A stretch of DNA of 64,000 nt from Chitinophagaceae bacterium (GCA_016710165.1 JADJLJ010000001.1:992001-1056000); one strand, 5' to 3'; numbered from the stretch's first letter, positions 42,304-53,000 are shown. The notes: generated by a model not told the origin, from the sequence alone. A program made the numbers and translations.

Positions 42304-42395
42304 TCATGCCGTAACATGATAAGCGCCTCTAAAAAGGCTATCACTCAGTACCCAGTGTACACGGCATGTAACCATAATATAAAAACCGTTACATG
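42304..42395 (+). promoter_or_regulatory. switch-like structured 5' leader of queA
   Basis: CATGCCGT (42305-42312) pairs perfectly with ACGGCATG (42361-42368), closing a junction with a GATA...GCCT/AGGC-TATC hairpin (42318-42342) and a small CACT/AGTG hairpin (42442-free region 42342-42357). In the alternative, CATGTAAC (42365-42372) pairs perfectly with GTTACATG (42388-42395), which contains the start codon. The two pairings share CATG at 42365-42368 and so exclude each other. This is the logic of a translational riboswitch. The sequence does not match a preQ1 class that I know. Confidence 0.6.
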
Positions 42396-43442
42396 AAATT
42401 ATCCCAATTCCGTTTCGACCTTCCGCTTAACCTCATTGCCCAGCAACCTGCAAAAAAACGTGAAGACAGCCGCATGATGGTGATCCACCGTAAGACCGGC
42501 CAGATCGAGAACAGGCACTTTAAGGACATCATGGAATATTTCAATGACAAGGATGTATTTGTGGTGAACAACACCAAGGTCTTCCCCGCCCGTATGTATG
42601 GCCGGAAGGAAAAGACCGGTGCCAAGATCGAAGTTTTTCTTTTGCGTGAACTGAACAAGGCCAACAAGCTTTGGGATGTGATCGTTGACCCGGCCCGTAA
42701 AATAAGGGTGGGCAATAAACTCTATTTCGGCGAAAGCGATGAACTGGTAGCCGAAGTGATCGACAACACCACCAGCCGCGGGCGTACCATCCGTTTCCTG
42801 TGGGATGGCACCGACGAGGAATTCAGGCAGATGCTGGAAATACTCGGGGAGACCCCTTTGCCAAAATACATCAAGCGCAAACCCGAAGCAGAAGACAAGG
42901 AACGCTACCAGACCGTTTATGCAAAACACGAAGGCGCTGTGGCAGCGCCCACGGCCGGCCTGCATTTCAGTGAAGAATTGATCAAAAGGCTTGAGATAAA
43001 AGGGATCCGCTTTGCAGAAGCCACCTTACATACCGGCCTGGGTACATTCCGCCCCATTGAAGTGGAAGACCTGAGCAAACATAAAATGGATGCCGAGTAC
43101 TATCGTATTGAAGATGCGGCCTGCCGGATCGTGAACAAAGCCAAGGAAGGCGGCCACCGCATCTGTTCCATCGGCACCACAACGATGAGGGCTATGGAAT
43201 CTTCCTTTACTGCACAAAAATTATTAAAACCGTCTGAAGGCTGGACCAATCATTTCATCCATCCCCCGTACAATTTTAATATCGCCGATTCGCTGGTCAC
43301 CAATTTCCATTTGCCGAAAACAAGCCTGCTCATTATGGCATGTGCTTTTGCCGGCTACGACCTGATGATGGAAGCATACAAGAAAGCCATCAAGGACAAA
43401 TACCGCTTCTTCAGTTATGGAGATGCGATGCTGATCATCTAA
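42393..43442 (+). CDS. queA: S-adenosylmethionine:tRNA ribosyltransferase-isomerase
   Basis: The 349-residue protein starts MKLSQFRFDLPLNLIAQQPA and has the family blocks DVFVVNNTKVFPARMYGRK, AAPTAGLHFSEELI, LHTGLGTFRP and HIHPPYNFNI-like HFIHPPYNFN, LPKTSLLIMACAF. It moves the ribosyl part of SAM onto preQ1 in tRNA to give epoxyqueuosine. No other queuosine gene is in the window. The leader is unusual (previous entry). Confidence 0.97.
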   Translation: MKLSQFRFDLPLNLIAQQPAKKREDSRMMVIHRKTGQIENRHFKDIMEYFNDKDVFVVNNTKVFPARMYGRKEKTGAKIEVFLLRELNKANKLWDVIVDPARKIRVGNKLYFGESDELVAEVIDNTTSRGRTIRFLWDGTDEEFRQMLEILGETPLPKYIKRKPEAEDKERYQTVYAKHEGAVAAPTAGLHFSEELIKRLEIKGIRFAEATLHTGLGTFRPIEVEDLSKHKMDAEYYRIEDAACRIVNKAKEGGHRICSIGTTTMRAMESSFTAQKLLKPSEGWTNHFIHPPYNFNIADSLVTNFHLPKTSLLIMACAFAGYDLMMEAYKKAIKDKYRFFSYGDAMLII

Positions 43443-43463
43443 AGAAACCTTACAACCAATACC

Positions 43464-43492
43464 AGCCCCTCCATTTTGCGAGGGGCTTTTTT
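43464..43492 (+). terminator. terminator of queA
   Basis: AGCCCCTC (43464-43471) pairs with GAGGGGCT (43480-43487), followed by T6. Confidence 0.9.
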
Positions 43493-43502
43493 ATACCAGG
43501 AA

Positions 43503-43665
43503 GGCCGGATAGAGATCCGGCCCGTACAATTCAATATCCTATGAAAAATCTTATAGAATTACGGTAAAATGAGACCGGCAGATTTCATTCCTTGAAATAA
43601 AATGGGGCCAGATGAAGATCCGGCCCCGTTTAATCCAATATCCTATGAAAAACCAATAGTAAGAC
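43503..43665. repeat. two-copy direct repeat with GGCCGG hairpins
   Basis: GGCCGGATAGAGATCCGGCC (43503-43522) and GGGGCCAGATGAAGATCCGG (from 43606) are hairpins, each followed by similar sequence (CAATATCCTATGAAAAA). The unit recurs after about 103 bp. The short frames starting ATGAAAAA are only 4-7 codons. The role is unknown; nothing else is seen between 43493 and 43721. Confidence 0.6.
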
Positions 43666-43721
43666 GCCGGAACGGATTGATTTGTTGCAAATGAATTGTT
43701 AACAGTTTTAATTAACTTTAG

Positions 43722-43739
43722 CTGAGTAAAACTACTCAG
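43722..43739 (+). promoter_or_regulatory. hairpin directly before the Mpo1-like start codon
   Basis: CTGAGTA and TACTCAG form a perfect 7-bp stem with an AAAC loop, ending 1 base before the ATG at 43741. A TAACTTTA box lies just upstream (43713-43720), so the hairpin could instead be an operator at the transcript start. Confidence 0.55.
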
Positions 43740-43740
43740 T

Positions 43741-44205
43741 ATGAAGACCATTCAGCAATGGCTCAGCGAATACGGCGAGAGTCACAAGGATCATACCAAT
43801 AAGACCATCCACTGGATATGTGTCCCCTCTATTTTCTTTTCCATAACGGGATTATTGTACAGCATCAAACTACCATTTGCCATTTCCGGCATTACGCTTA
43901 ATGTTGCCATGGTCGTAATGATCCTTGCGGTATTTTATTATATCTCCCTCTCCCGCACTTTATGGATTGGTATGCTGCTGTTTGCAGTTTTCTGTCTCTG
44001 GCTCAGCAACCTGATCGAAAGTTCCGGCATCATGCCCCTCTGGCTTTTCTGTGTGATCATTTTTGTGGTAGCCTGGATCGGGCAGTTCTATGGTCATAAA
44101 ATAGAAGGCAAAAAACCATCTTTCTTCAAAGACATCCAGTTCCTGATGATCGGGCCGGCCTGGCTGATGAGTCTTATTTATAAGAAACTGGGGATAGGGA
44201 TATAA
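43741..44205 (+). CDS. Mpo1-like (DUF962) membrane protein
   Basis: The 154-residue protein starts MKTIQQWLSEYGESHKDHTN, with the KTIHWICVP continuation and the GHKIEGKKPSFFKD segment characteristic of the DUF962/Mpo1 family. It has four hydrophobic helices. Yeast Mpo1 is an iron-dependent dioxygenase of alpha-oxidation of 2-hydroxy fatty acids; bacterial members may act on similar lipids. The histidines H15, H24 and H99-type positions (GHKIEG) fit the metal site. Confidence 0.9.
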   Translation: MKTIQQWLSEYGESHKDHTNKTIHWICVPSIFFSITGLLYSIKLPFAISGITLNVAMVVMILAVFYYISLSRTLWIGMLLFAVFCLWLSNLIESSGIMPLWLFCVIIFVVAWIGQFYGHKIEGKKPSFFKDIQFLMIGPAWLMSLIYKKLGIGI

Positions 44206-44214
44206 CGAAATGCT

Positions 44215-44331
44215 GATACGGGATACAAGATACAGGATACAAGATACGGGATACAAGATACAGGATACAAGATACAGGATACAAGATACGGGATACAAGA
44301 TACGGGATACAAGATACAGGATACAAGATGC
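44215..44331. repeat. GATACAAGATACAGGATAC 10-bp array, single arm
   Basis: About eleven units of GATACAAGATACAGGATACA run in one orientation between two genes that read the same way. Unlike the arrays at 1338 and 28579 it has no inverted arm. Confidence 0.9.
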
Positions 44332-44387
44332 TGGTTAATCAGGGTCTGATGTTAAAATGATATAAATTTTTATTATTGTTCTACTAA

Positions 44388-45206
44388 ATGGTCTTTCAAC
44401 TCCATATGCCGGCTTACCCGCTCAACCAGTTTGTTGAAAGTTTTATTTATTACCGGGATTATAACCCGGTTCATTCGGTTGACCGGTTCTTACCCGATGG
44501 TAATGTGAATATTGTAATTGACCTCACCGATTATCCCAAATACATTTACGACAATGAGACCCTGAAGGAGATACAGGCCTGCCGGGATGTCTGGTTCTCG
44601 GGGATGCGGAATAAATACATAAGCATCCCTTCGGGAAGGGACAGTGAAATGTTCATCATTAATTTTCATAAAGGCAGATCCTATCCTTTTGTGCAGATGC
44701 CGCTCTATGAACTTACCGACAGCGTGGTGGACGGTGAACTGGTGCTTACCAATGAGATCATGGATTTGCGGGAAATGATCCTGGAAATGCCTTCCATCAG
44801 TCAGAAATTCCTTACCGCAGAAAATTTCCTGCTGAAAAAATTTCATACCAAACTTGTTGTGAATCCTTTTATTGAATTTGCGGTTAACAGGATCGTGGAG
44901 GCGCCCAGCCAATTAACCATTGAACAGATATCCCATAAAGTGGGTTATTCGCAAAAGCACCTGATAAAACTGTTTAAAGACAATGTGGGATTAACGCCGA
45001 AAGGGTTCCTTAAGGTCATTCGCTTTCAAAAAGCCATACAGGAGATCGATGCATCAAAGAATATCAGTTGGGCCGGTCTCGCTTTGGAAAGCGGGTATTA
45101 CGACCAGGCGCATTTTATCAATGACTTTAAACTGTTCTCCGGCTTTACGCCACAGGAATATCTTCAGAAACAGTCCGAATATCTAAATTACATAGCGGTG
45201 GGCTGA
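44388..45206 (+). CDS. AraC-family transcriptional regulator
   Basis: The 272-residue protein has an N-terminal sensing domain (FLPDGNVNIVIDLTDYPKYI is the DUF6597-like pattern). The C-terminal double helix-turn-helix is LTIEQISHKVGYSQKHLIKL and WAGLALESGYYDQAHFINDF. The last helix is followed by FSGFTPQEYL, typical of AraC. The regulated gene is unknown; the neighbours downstream (DUF4287/DUF5655) are transcribed in the same direction. Confidence 0.93.
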   Translation: MVFQLHMPAYPLNQFVESFIYYRDYNPVHSVDRFLPDGNVNIVIDLTDYPKYIYDNETLKEIQACRDVWFSGMRNKYISIPSGRDSEMFIINFHKGRSYPFVQMPLYELTDSVVDGELVLTNEIMDLREMILEMPSISQKFLTAENFLLKKFHTKLVVNPFIEFAVNRIVEAPSQLTIEQISHKVGYSQKHLIKLFKDNVGLTPKGFLKVIRFQKAIQEIDASKNISWAGLALESGYYDQAHFINDFKLFSGFTPQEYLQKQSEYLNYIAVG

Positions 45207-45273
45207 GGTAAAATTTTTCCAATACAAGATCATCGTCGCAGCCTTTCTTTGCATCTGAACAAAATCAACCATC

Positions 45274-45849
45274 ATGGCAAAAACATCCGGAGAATTTGAG
45301 CAGGAGTTCATTCAGACTGCCAAAGAGAAAACAGGCAGAACCCTGGAACAATGGCTGCCCGTTGTAAAAAAGTCAGGTCTTACCAAACAAATGGAGATCA
45401 CCAACTGGCTCAAAGCCGAACACAAACTGAATCATTTGCAGGCTCAACTGCTTGCGGGTCTTTACCTGAACAATGGCAAACCCGTTTATCAGAACGAAGC
45501 TTCTTTGCTGGACAACCAGTTTGCAAAATGCGAAGAAATGCGTCCGCTCTTCAATGCAGTCTCCGAAATGATCCTGAAGCAGTTCCCCGATACGCAGCTG
45601 ATCCCGAAAAAAACATATGTATCCTTTACTGCCACCAGGGAATTTGCCGCCATCAATATCAAACCCAAAGAGATCAGGCTGGGCATGGACCTGGGCGATA
45701 CGGCCTTCCATGAAACCATACAAAAAACAAAACTCTCCGGCCCCATGCCCCGGATATCGCACATGGCTGTTATTACGGATATCAAACAGTTTGATAAAAA
45801 ACTAATTGAGTATATTCAACTATCCTACAACAGAACCCATAAAAAATGA
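45274..45849 (+). CDS. DUF4287/DUF5655 protein
   Basis: The 191-residue protein has an N-terminal DUF4287 part (TGRTLEQWLPVVKKSGLTKQ and ITNWLKAEHKLNHLQAQLLA). A C-terminal DUF5655 part follows (QFPDTQLIPKKTYVSFTATR, FAAINIKPKEIRLGMDLGD). Functions are unknown; the latter domain also occurs attached to nuclease-like proteins. It follows the AraC gene by 67 bp. Confidence 0.88.
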   Translation: MAKTSGEFEQEFIQTAKEKTGRTLEQWLPVVKKSGLTKQMEITNWLKAEHKLNHLQAQLLAGLYLNNGKPVYQNEASLLDNQFAKCEEMRPLFNAVSEMILKQFPDTQLIPKKTYVSFTATREFAAINIKPKEIRLGMDLGDTAFHETIQKTKLSGPMPRISHMAVITDIKQFDKKLIEYIQLSYNRTHKK

Positions 45850-45856
45850 TACCCTG

Positions 45857-47241
45857 ATGTATAAAAACATCCTTTGCGCCGCCTTCATTCTTTTAGTTAC
45901 CATCCATAAGGTAAATGCACAAACCAATACAAACCCGGGACTTAAAAGTTACCTGAAACAATGCGATATCCTTTTACAGGATGGGGGAAAATGGAGGTCA
46001 AATAACCTGGATCATGATCCGGCAAAAGAATTCTCCCCAAGCTATTTCGGTTATGAATTCACAAAGGGCATCAATGCAAATACCCTGCTGCTGAAGATCG
46101 CCGGGTATCTTCCCCGCAGGTCGCAGTGGGTTGTTTTATGGGACGGGTATTATACCTGGAACCAACAGAAACAAAAATCATTTATCAAAGTGTGAATATA
46201 GAAGGCGCCTTAGCGGCCGGTGAATCGGAGCGCATCACAGATAGCGGGATGACACTTAACATTACCATTACCTCTCCGAACGGAAAGCCGGGCAGATATA
46301 GAGAGATACAAAAACTAACGGGCAATGAAATACAGTCGGCCAATATGGTGCAAAACGCCGGCAAGTGGGAATCAAAAAAGACAACCAACTGGTCCAGGCT
46401 GGAGCAACCCACCGGTAATTTAACTTTCATGACGACCCGGGATGGCAATTTTGAAATTTATAGCATGGATACAAAAGGCGAAAACCTGAAAAATCTATCC
46501 TGCAACAAGGCAATTGACTATGCTTTTTCCTATGCCCCGGATGGAAGGCTGGCATTTTATTCAAACAGGGATGGCAATAATGAAATATATATCATGGATG
46601 CAGATGGTAAAAAACAAACCAATATCAGCAACCATCCGTCTGGCGACCGTGTACCATACTTTTCACCGGATGGGAAACAGGTTATGTTCATTTCAAACCG
46701 TGATGAAAAGAACGGAGAAATTTATGTAATGGATGCAGACGGCAAAAACCTGAAAAGATTGACCAGCAACGGATATTTTGAAGATGCTGCAGGTTGGTCG
46801 CCCGATGGAAAAAAAATATATTTTTCAAGGGAATTGAGAGATTTAAAAGATACCAGTGCCAATGCACCCGGCAATGGAGAAATATTTGTTATGGATGCTG
46901 ATGGTACAAACGAAACCAGGTTAACAAACCGGCCGGGATTTGATGGGGGCCCAGCCCTGTCGCCCGATGGAAGTAAAATCGCATTTTATGGCAAAACAGC
47001 TGATGGTAATTACGAGATTTTTTTGATGGATACCGATGGGAAAAACATAGTCAACCTGACTGAAGATCCGATGGAAGACTACTCCCCCTCCTGGTCGCCC
47101 GATGGAAAATGGATCGCCTATACAAAAGGAGATTCAAAGAATTACGATGTATGGATGATCCATCTTGAGACCCGGATCAAAACCAGGCTAACTACACAGC
47201 CGAGGAGGGATGAGAGTCCGTTCTGGATGCCAGGGAAATGA
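45857..47241 (+). pseudogene. secreted TolB-like WD40/DPP propeller protein, one frameshift
   Basis: The first frame has a signal peptide (MYKNILCAAFILLVTIHKVN, start 45857) and ends in the A5 run at 46173-46177. The second frame continues IIYQSVNIEGALAAGESERI, then six PD40-type repeats (SYAPDGRLAFYSNRDGNNEI, FSPDGKQVMFISNRDEKNGE and similar). One added A joins them into a 460-residue protein: a beta domain and a TolB-like six-bladed propeller, secreted to the periplasm or surface. An assembly error is more likely than a true break. Confidence 0.8.
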
Positions 47242-47242
47242 C

Positions 47243-47349
47243 ATTGGTCATTGGTCAGTAGTCATTAAAGGAAGTTCAATCAAAAGCAGGATCCACAAAC
47301 AAGAAAACGGATCCAGTATCTGGTATCTTGAATCCGTAATCCGGTATCG
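47243..47349. repeat. CATTGGTCATTGGTC stretch and GATCCAGTATC array
   Basis: CATTGGTCATTGGTCAGTAGTCATT (as two runs, 47243-47268) and ATCCAGTATCTGGTATCTTG (47308-47349) lie between the convergent genes ending at 47241 and 47352. It is a short member of the two repeat types seen elsewhere. Confidence 0.7.
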
Positions 47350-47351
47350 CT

Positions 47352-48670
47352 TTACAACCCAAACAACCCCTTATTCAGCAACTGCAGCGTCTGTTCCTTA
47401 TACTGCCTGTCGATCAGCAGCGTAACATTGTGCTTGCTGCCGCCATAACTTACCATACGAACCGGTATGGGCTCAATGGCATCAAACAGTTTCTTCATCA
47501 CGTCCTTTGTTTCCTCAATTTCATTTCCTACAACTGAAACAATGGTTTGGTTGCTGTCGGTTTCAATGGTACCAAAGGGTTCCAGTTCTTTAATGATATC
47601 CGGCAGGTTCACATCATTATCAATGGTAACAGACACCGCCACTTCCGAAGTGGTAATCATATCGATGGAAGTACGGTACTTTTCAAAAACTTCAAATACT
47701 TTACGGAGGAAACCATAAGCCAGCAACATGCGGCTGCTCTTGACACGGATGGCCGTGATGCCATCTTTTGCAGCAACGGCCTTGGCGCCAATGCTTCCTG
47801 CCTTCTCGGTGATCAGGGTCCCCTTTGCTGTTGGATCCATGGTATTCAGCAGTTTCACCGGTACATTATAAAAATGCGCAGGCCAGATACTGGCCGGGTG
47901 CAGGATCTTTGCGCCGAAATAAGCCAGCTCGGCTGCTTCTTCAAAACTTAACTGCTCGATGGGATAGGTTTTGTTCACGATACGGGGATCGTTGTTGTGC
48001 ATGCCGTCGATATCGGTCCAGATCTCACAAACACCGGCATTGATGGCTGCCGCTATGAGCGAAGCCGAATAGTCGCTGCCCCCTCTTTTAAGTTGTCCAC
48101 TTCCCCCCTTGCATTGCGGCAGATGTATCCCTGGGTGATGAATATCTTCTTGTCCTTATTCTTCTGAAGCAACTGGGCAAGTTTCACTTTGATGGTTCCC
48201 ACCTGGGGTTCATCATAAATATCGATGGTCATAAAATCGAGGGCGGGCAGTAAAACATGATCCACTTTTATTTCTTCCAGGTAGATGCTGAATAGTTTTG
48301 TACTGAGCAGTTCTCCCTGTGCCAGGATATCCTTGTTCAGTGCTTCACTGAAAGATATCCGGAGGATGATGGTGAGGAATTCGAAGTGCTCATTCAATAC
48401 GGCATTTGCCTTTTGCAATGAATCCTCATTCTTCAGCAATGCCGAGTTGAAATTCTTATAATGTTCATGCAGTACCTCTATCTGCTCCCTGGCTGCATTC
48501 CGGTCGCCCCTCGCCAGGGATTCACTGATCTCAACCAGGGCATTGGTGGTTCCGCTTAAAGCCGAGAGAACGACTATTTTGGATTCGTCATCCTTTGTAA
48601 CCAGCATCGCCACTTCCTGCATCCGCTGCGGCTTACCCACACTGGTTCCGCCAAACTTCATTACTTTCAT
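47352..48670 (-). pseudogene. lysC: aspartate kinase, one frameshift
   Basis: The N-terminal frame (MKVMKFGGTSVGKPQRMQEV, 48670 to 48053) reads into YICRNARGEVDNLK and then leaves the frame; the family continues RGGSDYSASLIAAAINA, which is present in another frame, followed by MHNNDPRIVNKTYPIEQLSF to 47352. One base missing around 48079-48089 (runs of C5 and T4) explains it. The joined protein is about 439 residues with a kinase domain and two ACT domains (GFLRKVFEVFEKYRTSIDMI). It starts the aspartate pathway (Lys, Thr, Met, diaminopimelate). An assembly error is likely. Confidence 0.9.
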
Positions 48671-48702
48671 TCTTGGTAAATTTTGAGTTGCAAATATAGC
48701 CC

Positions 48703-49779
48703 TTAAAGGACTACTTCGAACTTATCCCCGATCGCTTTCAGGTCATCAATAACCGGCTGAAGCAGGGGAATACCTTTTTCCATTCTTTCCGCTTCCATTT
48801 CCCTTTCCGGGTCGCCGGGGATGAGTACTTTTTCCTGGCCGGGGATGGTTTTGGCAGAACGGAAACGGGCTATCCACTTATCCATGTGCTGTTTGAATTC
48901 ACCTGCTGTCCGGAATGCATCTATGCGCATGGCGCCAAAGAAATGGCCAATGCCTTCACCGGGCATACTTTCTGGCATGGGTAAGTACGCAGGAAAAGGT
49001 GGAACCCAGGGCCCATAGTTGGCGCCGCTTAATATGCCGGAGAAAATATCGGCAATGGCGCCTAGTGCATACCCCTTATGACTGCCGTGTTCCTTATCGC
49101 CGCCGAGTGGTAAGAGCAGCCCGCCATTTTTTATTGCATGGGGATCTGTTGACGGCTCCCCTTCTTTATCTAGCGCCCAGCCCAATGGCATGGATTGATT
49201 TTTCCGCTGCAGAATTTCCAGTTTCCCATTTGCCGCAGTGGTTGTTGCAAAGTCGGCAACAAAGGCCGGTTGCTCACCTGCAGGGATAGCAACCGCGATG
49301 GGATTTGTTCCCAGCATTCTTTCTTTAGAGAATGTGGGCGCCACCAATGCCGATGCATTGGTCATGGCCATGCCGATCATATCATTTTCCAGTGCCATCA
49401 TGGCATGGTGACCGGCAATGCCAAAATGATTGCTGTTGCGCACACTTACCCAACCCGTGCCCACCTGCTTTGCTTTATTGATGGCTACCTGCATGGCGAA
49501 TGGAGCAACAACCAAGCCCAATCCCCGGTCTCCATCGATGACAGCAGTGGAAGGCGTTTCATGTACGATCTTAATACCCGGTTTTGCATTAACCCGCTGC
49601 ACTTCCCACAAACGGATATAACCGCTGAGCCGTGCCACCCCATGGCTGTCTACTCCACGCAGGTCTGCAGATAAAAGAGATTGAGTTGCTATTGTTGCAT
49701 CGGCATCGCTGCAGCCGATCTTTACGAATATATTTTTTGAGAAGTTGAATAGATGGTTGTAAGGGAAGGTTGTACTCAT
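48703..49779 (-). CDS. Ldh-family (malate/L-lactate type) NAD(P) oxidoreductase
   Basis: The 358-residue protein has the family blocks ADLRGVDSHGVARLSGYIRL, VSVRNSNHFGIAGHHAMMAL and MLGTNPIAVAIPAGEQPAFV, plus GGDKEHGSHKGYALGAIADI. The catalytic His is in SNHFG. Members oxidise 2-hydroxyacids such as malate, lactate or ureidoglycolate, or reduce imines; the substrate is not visible. It is 32 bp upstream of lysC on the same strand, so they may be cotranscribed. Confidence 0.92.
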   Translation of the reverse strand: MSTTFPYNHLFNFSKNIFVKIGCSDADATIATQSLLSADLRGVDSHGVARLSGYIRLWEVQRVNAKPGIKIVHETPSTAVIDGDRGLGLVVAPFAMQVAINKAKQVGTGWVSVRNSNHFGIAGHHAMMALENDMIGMAMTNASALVAPTFSKERMLGTNPIAVAIPAGEQPAFVADFATTTAANGKLEILQRKNQSMPLGWALDKEGEPSTDPHAIKNGGLLLPLGGDKEHGSHKGYALGAIADIFSGILSGANYGPWVPPFPAYLPMPESMPGEGIGHFFGAMRIDAFRTAGEFKQHMDKWIARFRSAKTIPGQEKVLIPGDPEREMEAERMEKGIPLLQPVIDDLKAIGDKFEVVL

Positions 49780-50038
49780 CTATCAAAAGTAAATCAAATT
49801 TATACGCCCGAAGTAACACTCTGCTTAAAATCACACGCCAAAATCCGGTATACTGAATGAACATTAATTTTGCTATCAGGGTTAAAACACCCTTTTATAC
49901 AAAAATCATGTTCGTTTTTATGAAAAAAATAATATTTTTATTATATTGCTAAAGTTTTTTAGCCCCCCACAGGAAAAGATCGTAGCAGTTATTTTTACAT
50001 TATAAGATTACTAAACAAAACCAAACTACTGACAACCT
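49780..50038. other. 260-bp AT-rich intergenic region
   Basis: Divergent spacer between the Ldh gene and the large secreted protein. A short frame starting ATGAAAAAAATAATA ends after ten codons. No clear TAnnTTTG box was found. Confidence 0.5.
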
Positions 50039-53000
50039 GTGTGTTTTTCAGGTACCATAAAAAAATATCTTTACGGGGCATTATTAAAATGTAATTCCTG
50101 CAAGATTTATTTTTTTTTGGCGAGTGTTTATCTTTGCTTGTTTCTTATTTCACCCAATAATTTAAGTGCCCAAACCCCAAGTTTTGTATGGGCAAAACAA
50201 ATAGGTGGTTTAAGTAACCCCGATATGGCAACAGGGAATGCCGTATTTGTTGATGCCAGCGGGAACATTTATTCAACAGGATATTTTCGGGGAACCGTGG
50301 ATTTTGATCCGGGGCCGGCTGTATACAATCTCACTACGGTTACCGGGCTGAATATTATTTTAGTTGATATTTATGTTACAAAATTTGATGCAGCCGGTAA
50401 TTTTGTTTGGGCAAAACAAATGGCAGGTATATTACCACCCACAAATACTAATGACGCGGATATGGGACGGGGTATTACTGTTGATGCAAGTGGAAATGTT
50501 TATGTGACCGGCTATTTTATAGGCACAACTGACTTTGACCCTGGACCAGGAGTTTTAAACCTTACAAGCCTGGGAATTGGAGTACCTGACGTATTTGTAT
50601 TAAAACTTGATGCCTCCGGTAATTTAGTTTGGGTAAAACAATTTGGAAATGCAGCTCTTGCATTTACGGATAAGGCTTATTCTATAGCAGTTGATGCAAA
50701 CGGAAATGTTTATACAACGGGGCTTTTCTATCTCACAGTAGATTTTGATCCCGGACCCGGAGTTTATAACTTAACTGCCACGGGTGGGTTCAATTCATTT
50801 ATCTCCAAACTTGATGCAGCAGGCAACTTTGTGATGGCAAAGCAAATAGGTGCAGGAAGCACTGAAACTAGGGCCCGGTCGATCACGGTAGATGCTGCCG
50901 GGAACATTTATACAACAGGCAATTTTTTTGCCACCGGCGATTTTGATCCCGGAACTGGAACCTATAACTTAACCGCACTGGGTGACGAGGATATTTTTGT
51001 CTCAAAACTTGACCCCACAGGTAATTTTTTGTGGGTAAAACAAATGGGTGGGGCTAATACTTACTTCGGTGATGAGGGAACCTCCATTGCTGTTGATGCT
51101 GCAGGAAATGTTTGTACAACAGGTTTTTTTAGCGGAACCTGTGATTTTGATCCCGGGCCGGGTGTATATAATAAAACGGCGCTGTATGCAAGGGATGCCT
51201 TTGTTTCAAAACTCGATGCCGGAGGAAATTTTGTATGGGCAGCACAATTTGGCGGTACCGGTTTATGGCAACATGATGATATGGGGTATGTTATTAAAAC
51301 CGATGCGAATAATAATGTTTATACCGTTGGCTATTTTAATGCCACGGTTGATTTTGATCCGGGTCCCGGTATTTATAATCTGTCATGTCCTAATAATAAC
51401 AATCACTTGTTCGTTTCTAAACTTACTGCAGGTGGAAATTTTTCCTGGGCGATAGATCTTGATCTTTCAAATTATGTTGGAGATTTTGAAGGATATGGTT
51501 TTGATATTCATTCCTCAGGGGATTTTTTTATAACAGGTTACTTTAACGGCACCAGGGATTTTGATGCCGGGGCCGGAATATTTAATATGACCACATCTTC
51601 CAGCCGTGATGCCTTCGTAGCAAAATATACGCAAAGCTGTACCACACCGATCACTCCTGCAGTAAACATCACTGCAAATCCTTCAGGTGCTATCTGTGCA
51701 GGCACACCGGTAACTTTCACAGCCACTGTTTCAAATGCAGGCGGAGGAGCCATTAATTATAACTTTAAGGTGAACGGGGCAAGTGTTCAGAACGGCACTT
51801 CCAATACTTTTACTACTACAACATTGGCGAATGGAAATACCGTGACCTGTGACATAACGGTTAGTGGAGGGGCCTGCCTGGCTTCCCCCACAGCTTCTTC
51901 CAATACCATAAACATGCTGGTGAATCCGATCTTAACCCCTGTTGTAAATATTTCGGCCAACCCCGGTGGCGCAATCTGTGCCGGTATTTCAGTAACCTTC
52001 ACTGCAACACCAACCAATGGAGGCAGTACACCGGCCTATCAATGGAAGGTTAACGGAATAAATGTGGGAACAAATTCACCGGTGTATACCAGCAGTACTT
52101 TAGTCAATGGAGATATTGTAAATGTTATCATGACCTCCAATGCAAACTGTGTTTTGCCAGTTACTGCAACTTCCAACAGTATTATTATGTTGGTGAATCC
52201 GATCCTCACTCCTGCTGTGAATATTACCGCTAACCCTCCAGGTGCTATCTGTGCAGGGACTTCGGTGACCTTTACTGCAACGCCAACTAATGGTGGCAGC
52301 ACGCCCGCCTATCAATGGAAGGTAAACGGAATAAATGTGGGAACAAATGCGGCAACATACAACTCTGCTTCCCTGGTCAATGGAGATATTGTAAATGTTA
52401 TCCTGACCTCCAATGCAAACTGTGTTTCGCCGGCTACTGCAACTTCTAACAGTATTACAATGTTCGTGAATCCAAACCTCACTCCTGCGGTGAATATTAC
52501 AGCTAACCCTCCAGGCGCAATCTGTGCCGGCACTTCAGTAACTTTTACTGCAACACCAACGAATGGAGGCAGCACACCGGCCTATCAATGGAAGGTTAAT
52601 GGAATAAATGTGGGAATAAATTCACCGGTGTATACCAGCAGCGCTTTGGTCAATGGTGATATTATAAATGTTATTATGATCTCCAATGCAAACTGTGTTT
52701 CGCCGGCTACTGTAACTTCCAACAGTATTACTATGCTGGTGAACCCCGTCCTCACCCCTGCAGTGAATATTACGGCTAACCCGCCGGGCGCTGTCTGTGC
52801 CGGCACTTCAGTAACTTTTACAGCAACGCCAACCAATGGGGGAGGTACACCCGCTTATCAATGGAAGGTTAACGCAATAAATGTGGGAACAAATGCACCG
52901 ACATTTACTTCATCCACTTTGAGCAATGCTGATGTAGTAGAAGTTATTCTTACTTCAAATGCCACTTGTGCTTTTCCAACTACTGCAAGTTCCAATACTA

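Noticed and set aside
42304..42372. Known preQ1 riboswitch upstream of queA
   Set aside because: The A-rich tail and short H-type pseudoknot of preQ1-I are absent and the junction is larger; kept as an unclassified leader.
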